Below are positions 1 to 5,330 of a stretch of DNA of 11,091 nucleotides, one piece after another; positions within the stretch are counted from its first letter, which is position 1, and every line of letters begins with the position of its first letter. Both the position numbers and the translations under genes were made by a program. The notes beneath the pieces are model-generated. The model saw only the letters and a list, made by a program, of their open reading frames with translations, was not told where the DNA came from and ran no database searches. Origin of the DNA: Promethearchaeota archaeon (GTDB taxonomy: Archaea; Asgardarchaeota; Lokiarchaeia; Sigyniarchaeales; SOKP01); assembly GCA_030615145.1 (NCBI GenBank), contig JAUWZT010000113.1, positions 1 to 11,091 of the forward strand. The letters are read 5' to 3'.

Positions 1-768
1 TAATTTTTTTTTTTTCTTTACTTCGGAAAATCTTTCATAAACAATCTCTAAAAATTTCACAGGATTGGGGTAACGATCCCTATACATTTCCTTTATCCAA
101 TCCTTCGTATATTCTTTTAAAAAAGATTCAATTACTTCAAAAGTGGCATCAATATCGTCTTTTATTGTTAAATAATAATCAAAATGTAAGAACCACTTTT
201 TCAGATTTTGAGTAGTTGGGGGAATGTTATTGTAAATTTCATCGAATAGTCCTATATATTCATCACCTTCTGCTACATTAGTCTTCACTAGTTTGTAGTA
301 AGCATCAAATAGTAAAGTAATTAGTGGAACGAAATAATACTTATTACCCTCATCCGAACTCCTAAATAAATCGGAAATTAGAGTTCTAATTAGGTTCCTA
401 TATTTTTGAATAAATTCTGGATCTTTTACTTTTTCTAAATTAAAATTAGCTTTACAGAAGGATTCAATGAAATATTTTAGCTCTGAAAAGTTATCTCTAA
501 AATCATTATATAAGAAATGGTGAATGGAAATATAACTATCTAACATTAATTCAACAGGTAACTCTAAACCTACAATTAAAGATATAAAATCCCGATCAAA
601 AAAATAAGGTTTTTCATCTTGATCTTCCTTTATTAAATTTTGGACTCTAGAATTTCTAATACAATATTTCTCATATTGAAATATAGATTTCAATTTTCTA
701 CCAAGTGTATTTTCTTCAAGAATCCTTTCAAGTATTTCATTTAATGATTTAATTTGAAATTCAAACAA
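1..768 (-). CDS. Hypothetical helical protein, 3' end beyond the left edge
   Basis: The minus strand is open without a stop from the TTG at 766-768 to the left edge, giving at least 256 residues. The start is chosen because a TAA lies directly upstream in frame (769-771) and a strong Shine-Dalgarno sequence, GGGGGAG (774-780), sits five bases before the TTG. The first in-frame ATG is far inside and has no such site. The protein begins MFEFQIKSLNEIL and is rich in Lys, Glu, Ile, Leu, Phe and Tyr. It looks all-helical and soluble, with no membrane segment, signal peptide or recognisable catalytic motif. Near the visible end there is a YRDRYPNPVKF segment followed by a lysine run encoded by twelve consecutive A residues. 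I do not recognise the family. Codon use (AAA, GAA, ATT, TTA) resembles the TPR gene at 2000-2956. That it is a real gene is well supported; its function is not known. Confidence 0.8.
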   Translation of the reverse strand, partial: MFEFQIKSLNEILERILEENTLGRKLKSIFQYEKYCIRNSRVQNLIKEDQDEKPYFFDRDFISLIVGLELPVELMLDSYISIHHFLYNDFRDNFSELKYFIESFCKANFNLEKVKDPEFIQKYRNLIRTLISDLFRSSDEGNKYYFVPLITLLFDAYYKLVKTNVAEGDEYIGLFDEIYNNIPPTTQNLKKWFLHFDYYLTIKDDIDATFEVIESFLKEYTKDWIKEMYRDRYPNPVKFLEIVYERFSEVKKKKKL

Positions 769-773
769 TTACT

Positions 774-837
774 CTCCCCCACAATTTTTGGAAAATTTGA
801 TTTCTTACTTAAGAAATAAAATTCCATTATTATTATA
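774..837 (-). promoter_or_regulatory. Promoter with TSS-overlapping dyad and RBS for the left-edge gene
   Basis: Reading the minus strand, a TATA-like TATAATAA (837-830) is followed about 25 bases later by a perfect dyad. The dyad is ATTTCTTA-CT-TAAGAAAT at 800-817, with 8-bp arms and a 2-bp centre. GGGGGAG at 780-774 then precedes the TTG start. The archaeal TATA-to-start distance would place transcription initiation inside the dyad, a usual position for an archaeal repressor site. The sequence elements are seen directly; the promoter and operator roles are inferred. Confidence 0.4.
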
Positions 838-1162
838 TTCAGACATTCGTGGATTAATATAGTTGATGACTATAGTTGATGACTTAAAATAATAGTGGTC
901 ATAATAACAAAGTAGGTTATTAGAAATAATACTGAAATATTACGCCATCTCATTTTATTTAGCTCCATAGTATCCTAGAAGATCTTGAATATATAAATAT
1001 AACTTTCTTTACATTCTAAGAGAATCTAGAATTTTTAATGTGTCTGCTGATTTCTACCCCGAACGTGTTGAAATTCGTCTATATTTAATAGATTATTCCA
1101 ACGGTGAGTGTAATGAATTTAACTACTCAAAGAATATCTCCATTGGATATAAGTTTTCCAAG
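781..1162. other. Intergenic stretch without a confident gene
   Basis: About 380 bp lie between the start of the left-edge gene and the 3' end of the EMC3-like gene. It holds the promoter and dyad described for the left-edge gene, a 13-bp tandem duplication at 858-883, and AT-rich sequence. A GTG-initiated plus-strand frame from 1040 reads protein-like up to about 1162. It then continues antisense into the insertase gene, lacks a ribosome binding site, and is not called as a gene. I see no RNA gene here. Confidence 0.5.
858..883. repeat. Perfect tandem duplication of a 13-bp unit
   Basis: The unit TATAGTTGATGAC occurs twice head to tail with no spacer (858-870 and 871-883). It is probably a small replication-slippage duplication. 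It lies upstream of the predicted promoter of the left-edge gene, so a regulatory effect is possible but nothing demonstrates one. Confidence 0.7.
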
Positions 1163-1837
1163 TTAAATGTCTGGAAACTCCATTGCTTTAGCCTTACTTC
1201 CACCCATCATTTGTTCCATCCCCCCCTGTGCTTGGGTTTGCATTTTTAACAATCTCTGAGTAAGGGTGTTAATTCCAAAGTTACAGAGAAAATACCACGC
1301 AGTAAAATTTATCCATCCCGCGCTTACTCCAATAGATAAGATCCCTCCATATACAAAGGCAGTCCATTCTGGGCTATCACTCGTCCATCCAGCCATCATA
1401 CTTCCAATAAGTGGTAGGTCGTTCCCGTTCATTGGTGATAACGCAACTGGGTTGGCATTTCCGAACAAACCTCTTACTACAGAAAATATAACGGCCATTG
1501 TAATGACATTAATGCACGATGGCAACATACGCTTTAACGCCATTTTTGATTGCGATTGTTTGATCATACTATCTAACCGTTCCCAACGATTTCTCAATTT
1601 CTTGTATTTTTCTGGGTCAGTCTCAGCAAAATCTATAATTTTAGATTTCTCCTCGTCGTGCGCTTTCTTAATGACTTGTTTTCTATTTATCTCGTCAGTA
1701 TCAACTAACCATTTCGTTATTCCAGTACTAATAAGAGACGTCGTTATAGCCACAAAAATAATGAAAATCATGGACCCCGGCGGGTAGCTTATCCAATCTA
1801 GAAAAGCTTTTGATCCTTGTATTAATAATAGAAGCAT
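1163..1837 (-). CDS. EMC3/TMCO1-like (DUF106) Oxa1-superfamily membrane insertase
   Basis: This 224-residue protein has the layout of archaeal DUF106/Ylp1 proteins, the archaeal relatives of YidC, Oxa1, EMC3 and TMCO1 that help insert membrane proteins. The first membrane helix is at about 22-45 (after YPPGSM). A charged cytosolic coiled coil follows at about 47-103, with NRKQVIKKAHDEEKSK and KYKKLRNRWERLDSMIKQ as typical segments. The second helix is at about 104-122 and the third at about 159-190. The tail is methionine-rich (GGMEQMMGG, about 205-213), a trait shared with signal-sequence-binding relatives. The length fits the family. ATG at 1837 is the only plausible start, since the frame runs upstream without another start codon and no good Shine-Dalgarno is seen. 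It is transcribed divergently from the TPR gene across a 162-bp gap. Family assignment is by architecture and motif memory; insertase function follows from the family. Confidence 0.85.
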   Translation of the reverse strand: MLLLLIQGSKAFLDWISYPPGSMIFIIFVAITTSLISTGITKWLVDTDEINRKQVIKKAHDEEKSKIIDFAETDPEKYKKLRNRWERLDSMIKQSQSKMALKRMLPSCINVITMAVIFSVVRGLFGNANPVALSPMNGNDLPLIGSMMAGWTSDSPEWTAFVYGGILSIGVSAGWINFTAWYFLCNFGINTLTQRLLKMQTQAQGGMEQMMGGSKAKAMEFPDI

Positions 1838-1897
1838 AGTTATGTTGAAGAAAATTAATAATAGTAGGGTTATTTTTAACTCATCCTTAGTTTAAGA

Positions 1898-1905
1898 TAT
1901 ATTTA
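1898..1905 (-). promoter_or_regulatory. TATA-like element for the EMC3-like gene
   Basis: TAAATATA on the minus strand lies about 60 bases before the ATG at 1837. This predicts a leader of about 35 nt without an obvious ribosome binding site near the start codon. It is inferred from archaeal promoter geometry only. Confidence 0.35.
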
Positions 1906-1919
1906 CCATACATATAAGG

Positions 1920-1981
1920 TTTATATTTGATGATTTTTATTAAACCTATGAATATTAAACAAAGGTTTAATTAAGAAGGAG
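1920..1981 (+). promoter_or_regulatory. Promoter, inverted repeat and distant RBS of the TPR gene
   Basis: TTTATATT at 1920-1927 is a good archaeal TATA box, placing initiation near 1950. A 9-bp inverted repeat, ATTAAACCT (1939-1947) and AGGTTTAAT (1963-1971), straddles that point. A further AGGTTTA copy lies at 1917-1923, overlapping the TATA box. AGGAG (1977-1981) follows but is 18 bases from the ATG at 2000, longer than usual. A three-codon frame, ATG-AAG-TAA, begins at 1985 between them. The repeat could be an operator or a 5'-leader hairpin. Confidence 0.45.
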
Positions 1982-1999
1982 AGAATGAAGTAAGTAATA

Positions 2000-2956
2000 A
2001 TGATTACAACAAAATATGAAAGAAATCTAATAAAATGTACAATTATAGGATTCCTTTATATTATCTCTTTAGAATTCTGTAGATACATTTTACAAATCCC
2101 ATTTTCTTTGTTGTACTCCTTATTGGTACTATTTATTTTTATTCAACCAGTAGGCTCCTATTTTCTTATCGATTATATATCAAAAAAAATAGAAGGTCCT
2201 AAAAAAGAATATCAAATTAATGACTATCTCACGTTAAAACTTGAAAACAAAGTAACTACGATATATGTAGATGGAGAACAGTTCATTCAATGTAAATTCT
2301 TGTTATTAAATATTCCTACTGATAAGGTTAGAGATTTCGATGATATTGAGTCAATTGACGAAGCGGCTGAAAGGTTAAATCATGGTTTAGAATTTCAAAA
2401 TAATATTAAAATCAAAATACCTCCCGAAACAGAATTTTGGGCTCATTGTTCTAATTTGCAAGTATGGGCAGAATATAATTATAATCCTAGTTTACTTCAT
2501 AGCAATTTGGCCTATCCATTGTTAGAAGCAATAACAGATGCTGGAGATCCAATCGCAAAGGAAGTATTTAAACAAGAAATTAAAATACGGTTTGAAAGTT
2601 TCAACTTTTCTACACAACAATATTTAATCGAAAATGGATATCTAAATTATTTTAATAAGGAAGAAAGAAATGAATTGTCCAAATTAATTTTAGATGAAAA
2701 TGTTTGGATGAATTGTGGCTATAACTATTTGAATGCTAATAAAAATAATAAAGCTCTTGAATCGTTTCTCCATGCAAGAAATATTAATCCAATCAATCTA
2801 AATGCATTATTAGGTATTGCCCAAATATACGTTAGAACAAAAGAATACGATAGAGCTTTACAAATTTATAATGAAATTTTAGAGTATTATCCAGAAAACA
2901 AAGAAGCTCTCAATGGAAAGTATTCGATGCTTCAACAAATAAAAGATAAAAGTTAA
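2000..2956 (+). CDS. Membrane-anchored protein with lokiarchaeal-type domain and C-terminal TPRs
   Basis: The 318-residue protein opens with two hydrophobic helices (about 11-29 and 33-58) that would anchor it. A beta-rich stretch follows (about 70-100: LTLKLENKVTTIYVDGEQF). Next comes a domain at about 135-230 with CSNLQVWAEYNYNPSLLHSN and GDPIAKEVFKQEIKIRFES. I recall closely similar sequence in leucine-rich-repeat and GTPase-associated proteins of Lokiarchaeota. The C-terminus (about 233-312) carries two TPR units (ALESFLHARNINP; YDRALQIYNEILEYYPENKEAL), so it probably binds partner proteins on the cytosolic side. The ATG at 2000 follows directly after an in-frame TAA, so the frame cannot extend. 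The Shine-Dalgarno is unusually distant and leaves initiation uncertain. The gene stands alone. No enzymatic motif is visible; a scaffold or adaptor role is inference. Confidence 0.85.
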   Translation: MITTKYERNLIKCTIIGFLYIISLEFCRYILQIPFSLLYSLLVLFIFIQPVGSYFLIDYISKKIEGPKKEYQINDYLTLKLENKVTTIYVDGEQFIQCKFLLLNIPTDKVRDFDDIESIDEAAERLNHGLEFQNNIKIKIPPETEFWAHCSNLQVWAEYNYNPSLLHSNLAYPLLEAITDAGDPIAKEVFKQEIKIRFESFNFSTQQYLIENGYLNYFNKEERNELSKLILDENVWMNCGYNYLNANKNNKALESFLHARNINPINLNALLGIAQIYVRTKEYDRALQIYNEILEYYPENKEALNGKYSMLQQIKDKS

Positions 2957-3014
2957 TTAAATACGCTTCGCCTTAAATCATTTTAAATAAAAGTAAAAAT
3001 GTTATAAAATGGAA

Positions 3015-3172
3015 TTATCTTTCGATAAAGATAAATCTCTCTAAATCAGTATCAGAATAACATGTCATATTTTTCTCTTCTAAAAACATTGATCCTAAGT
3101 TATCCAAGATAATCTTTAACTCCCATCTAGTAGAGTTTATGATATTGGCATGAAGAGAGAGATTTTTAATTT
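3015..3172 (-). pseudogene. Possible C-terminal gene remnant without a start codon
   Basis: The minus strand just beyond the stop of the small membrane protein has a short open frame ending at TAA (3015-3017). It reads protein-like: NLSLHANIINSTRWELK near its beginning and DTDLERFIFIER at its end. It lacks a plausible start codon upstream, apart from an internal ATG that would leave only about 26 residues. An upstream in-frame TAG (3176-3178) separates it from the neighbouring gene. It could be the tail of a decayed gene or chance. The 10-bp inverted repeat AAATCTCTCT/AGAGAGATTT (3033-3042, 3156-3165) lies at its two ends. Confidence 0.2.
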
Positions 3173-3523
3173 TTAGCTAAAAAAATGATATCCTCTATTA
3201 GGCGAACCACCGGTAAAAAGGGATAAAATTTTTGCAGGGTCTCCGAGAACCAATCCTATAACTAACAACATAATTCCTACCATTATTAACTTGGACCGCT
3301 TGAAAATAATCCCACCAAGTAAAATTACTGCCCCAAAAATAAGGGAGTATTGGCCAATGCTTTGTAGCGGTGTCAAGCTCGAAATAATGAGGTATCTAAA
3401 ATTGCTCCCAAAATAAGGAAAGACAAACAAAATAAAAACAACGAATCCTAATAAAATCCACAAGACTTTAGAACTTCTCCTTCTCCTTCCCATTACTACT
3501 TTTTCCTTCCTTCTACGACCCAT
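3173..3523 (-). CDS. Small three-helix membrane protein, unknown function
   Basis: The 116-residue protein has a very basic N-terminus in which MGRRR occurs twice (residues 1-5 and 11-15). Three hydrophobic helices follow at about 19-38, 55-74 and 78-94, and then a short Gly/Ser tail (FTGGSPNRG). By the positive-inside rule the N-terminus should be cytosolic. Two starts are possible: ATG at 3523, preceded by AGGGGAG eight to nine bases upstream, and ATG at 3493, preceded at longer distance by GGAAGG. The first has the better ribosome site. It overlaps the last 11 bases of the upstream beta-solenoid gene, so the two are almost certainly co-transcribed and translationally coupled. No catalytic residues or known family are recognised; it may be a partner subunit of the upstream membrane protein. 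Confidence 0.75.
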   Translation of the reverse strand: MGRRRKEKVVMGRRRRSSKVLWILLGFVVFILFVFPYFGSNFRYLIISSLTPLQSIGQYSLIFGAVILLGGIIFKRSKLIMVGIMLLVIGLVLGDPAKILSLFTGGSPNRGYHFFS

Positions 3524-4199
3524 CCGACATACTCCCCTCTTGAATCACTTCTAAAAAAGCGTTTGAAATAATTTCCATCTCTTGAAAATCGAAATTAACA
3601 TATTCATTTTTAGGGATTTTACTGGCTATAAAGTGTAGAATCAACATCCATGTCATCGCAATTATTAACGATATTCCTGAGAGTAAGAATTCGATCGAAA
3701 CGTAATTAACATGTAAAGCTAAAAAGGAACTTACCCCTATATGAGTGAATAACATGCCAACTCCTAGAAAAAACCAAAGACTTACGAATTCTATCCTCTC
3801 GTGCGTGTTCTTGATTAATCTATTATATTCCTTCTGTAAAATGCTGTTATTTTCATAATTACAATTTCTACATAAAACTTGCTTGATCCTTAAAATCGTA
3901 TTGCTCCTAACAGTAAGGTTTCTACATTGCCTGGTTTCTAAATCAGCGATAAAGCACTCCTCAATTATAAGGTTTTGGGAACCGGCTATTGAAAGCTTAG
4001 AAATGGTAAGATTCTTCAAAATAAGATAGATTCCTTCGGTAAATATCGAAATCTCTACAGTTACGTCGCCTAAATCGTCGATTACAATAGGCGAATCCTT
4101 CGTTCCTTCGCCTTTAAATCCCAATATATTCTTTAAATTTTCTATCGTTCTTCTTCTTAACTTGTATTTTATACTTTTTTTATTTAACATTTTTAACAA
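3513..4199 (-). CDS. Beta-solenoid-like domain with two C-terminal membrane helices
   Basis: The 228-residue protein starts with a basic helix (KYKLRRRTIENLKNI), then GEGTKDSPIVID (about 30-41). That opening is common in right-handed beta-helix proteins of the NosD/pectate-lyase type. Residues about 45-120 show short repeating hydrophobic strands ending in polar turns (ILKNLTISKLSIAGSQNLII, CRNLTVRSNTILRI), consistent with roughly four small coils. Four cysteines (82, 92, 110, 113) are present in this part. Two membrane helices follow (about 137-164 and 168-193) and then a cytosolic tail. The start is TTG at 4199, supported by AGGTG (4211-4207) seven bases upstream; ATG at 4190 is an alternative. 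It is first gene of a two-gene operon with the small membrane protein and is divergent from the M50-like protease. Its biological role is unknown. Confidence 0.75.
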   Translation of the reverse strand: MLKMLNKKSIKYKLRRRTIENLKNILGFKGEGTKDSPIVIDDLGDVTVEISIFTEGIYLILKNLTISKLSIAGSQNLIIEECFIADLETRQCRNLTVRSNTILRIKQVLCRNCNYENNSILQKEYNRLIKNTHERIEFVSLWFFLGVGMLFTHIGVSSFLALHVNYVSIEFLLSGISLIIAMTWMLILHFIASKIPKNEYVNFDFQEMEIISNAFLEVIQEGSMSDGS

Positions 4200-4253
4200 T
4201 ACAAACCACCTTAAAAATTGTTTTTATTGGTTTAGGTAATCTATATATGTTTA

Positions 4254-4261
4254 TATTTAAA
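4254..4261 (-). promoter_or_regulatory. TATA-like element for the beta-solenoid operon
   Basis: TTTAAATA on the minus strand lies 55 bases before the TTG at 4199. This predicts a leader of about 30 nt that would contain the AGGTG ribosome site. Other AT-rich alternatives in the same region (ATATATAG) cannot be excluded. Confidence 0.35.
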
Positions 4262-4345
4262 TAAAAAAAACAGAAAGACCTTAGAAATCATCAAATTATT
4301 TCTAGCCGTCTAAATAAATCTTTACTTTAATTGAAATTTTTTTTC

Positions 4346-4356
4346 TTTTAAATAGA
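4346..4356 (+). promoter_or_regulatory. TATA-like element for the M50-like protease gene
   Basis: TTTTAAATAGA, preceded by a run of T and TTTC, lies about 45 bases before the GTG at 4395. This predicts a short leader of roughly 15-20 nt. No Shine-Dalgarno is visible before the GTG, so translation may rely on a near-leaderless transcript. A very similar string occurs at 5262-5270 before the HerA-like gene. Confidence 0.4.
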
Positions 4357-4394
4357 TACGACTTATATGATTGTTAATTTAAGATTAAATTTTT

Positions 4395-5168
4395 GTGGAA
4401 TTGAAAATCATGTTCGAAGAAATCATATTTATGGTAGGTTTTACTGTTATTTCAATAATTGCGTCCTATATACTTCTAAAGTACGTACCTAATCCATTAT
4501 ACGCGATTTTGCGATGCATAGCTGTTGTTGGTATCATAATCCACGAACTTTCTCACGCTTTAATGTGTGTGGTAACCAATACTCGTATTCGAACTATAAA
4601 ATTACTAGAACGCTCAGATGGCAAGTCAAATTTCGGTTTAAATTATGGAGGGAGAGTTGAATTAAAAGATTACTTGAAATTATCGTTTTTGCAGGCACTG
4701 CTAATCGGATTTGCACCTATATATATTTCCTTTTGGCTTTTCTTCTTTTTATGGGGGCAATTAAAAAATCCAAACATAGACGTCTTGCTTTTTTACATTT
4801 ACATCTTTGTTATGATGTCGTTAGTGTTAAGTGCAGCACCCTCGTTTGCGGACGTATTGGCAATATTTGGAGCTTTTCATTTTGACTGGAGATACTCGTT
4901 TTATCAAATCGGTTTAACGTTATTATCAGTCGCTACCGTATGGTTTGCAGTTTCCTACTACCAGATTCAATTCTTCCACGAAATTGTAACTTATGTGTTA
5001 ATTTTCGTTGGATATTACGGATTTAGATACGGATTTAAAGGATTGAAGGGTATGTATTCCTATCTCTTTGTCGACAAAAGCAAAAATCGGTGGAAACATA
5101 TGAAGCCAAAAGCTTTAACTCGAAGACGCTTTAAATTCACTGAAAATGAGAGAGAAGTTCAATGGTAA
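4395..5168 (+). CDS. M50-like integral-membrane zinc metalloprotease
   Basis: The 257-residue protein has the zinc-site signature HELSH at residues 50-54, inside a membrane helix (CIAVVGIIIHELSHALMC). A second conserved-looking intramembrane segment, SAAPSFADV (146-154), has Asp153 as the likely third zinc ligand. This is the M50/site-2-protease logic, in which a distant Asp completes the site. Further helices are at about 8-30, 98-120, 128-148, 168-190 and 195-212. The C-terminus is basic and cytosolic. The hydrophilic segment after the active-site helix (TNTRIRTIKLLE) matches the beta-hairpin that follows HExxH in M50-like archaeal proteins. GTG at 4395 is used as start; ATG at 4410 is an alternative and would not affect the domain. 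It is divergent from the beta-solenoid operon. The substrate is unknown; regulated intramembrane cleavage is a family-based expectation. Confidence 0.75.
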   Translation: MELKIMFEEIIFMVGFTVISIIASYILLKYVPNPLYAILRCIAVVGIIIHELSHALMCVVTNTRIRTIKLLERSDGKSNFGLNYGGRVELKDYLKLSFLQALLIGFAPIYISFWLFFFLWGQLKNPNIDVLLFYIYIFVMMSLVLSAAPSFADVLAIFGAFHFDWRYSFYQIGLTLLSVATVWFAVSYYQIQFFHEIVTYVLIFVGYYGFRYGFKGLKGMYSYLFVDKSKNRWKHMKPKALTRRRFKFTENEREVQW

Positions 5169-5245
5169 TTTTTAAAAGAGGAAAAAGAACAGTGGTGATC
5201 ATTTTATTAATAAGTTGAAATATTAAGAAAAACTAGGATCATATC

Positions 5246-5261
5246 TTTTTTTAAATTTTTC
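5246..5261 (+). terminator. T-rich tract after the protease gene
   Basis: A seven-base T run at 5246-5252 is followed shortly by further T runs to 5261, about 80 bases downstream of the protease stop codon. Archaeal termination often uses such U-rich tracts without a strong hairpin. The same tract borders the promoter region of the HerA-like gene, so its role is uncertain. Confidence 0.25.
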
Positions 5262-5323
5262 TTTAAATAGAATCAAAATAAAGTGCTTATAAAGATAAAA
5301 CAACTTCTATAAAACAGGAGGAG
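5262..5323 (+). promoter_or_regulatory. Promoter and strong RBS of the HerA-like cassette
   Basis: Two TATA-like elements are visible, TTTAAATA at 5262-5269 and TTATAAA at 5287-5293. AGGAGGAG at 5316-5323 is a near-perfect Shine-Dalgarno seven bases before the GTG at 5331, and it decides the start. An ATG at 5329 overlaps the GTG but is in another frame and meets a stop at once (ATG-TGA). The second TATA box would leave almost no leader, so the first fits better. Confidence 0.5.
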
Positions 5324-5330
5324 AATTAAT

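Noticed and set aside
858..883. CRISPR-like or iteron array
   Set aside because: There are only two directly adjoining 13-bp copies, without spacers.
1040..1249. GTG-initiated plus-strand frame of 69 codons
   Set aside because: The first 40 codons read fairly protein-like, but there is no Shine-Dalgarno, the frame runs antisense into the conserved tail of the insertase gene, and the last third is the complement of that tail.
1266..1787. Plus-strand frame of 173 codons
   Set aside because: It is wholly antisense to the EMC3-like gene, whose membrane-helix and coiled-coil pattern is clear; this is a shadow frame.
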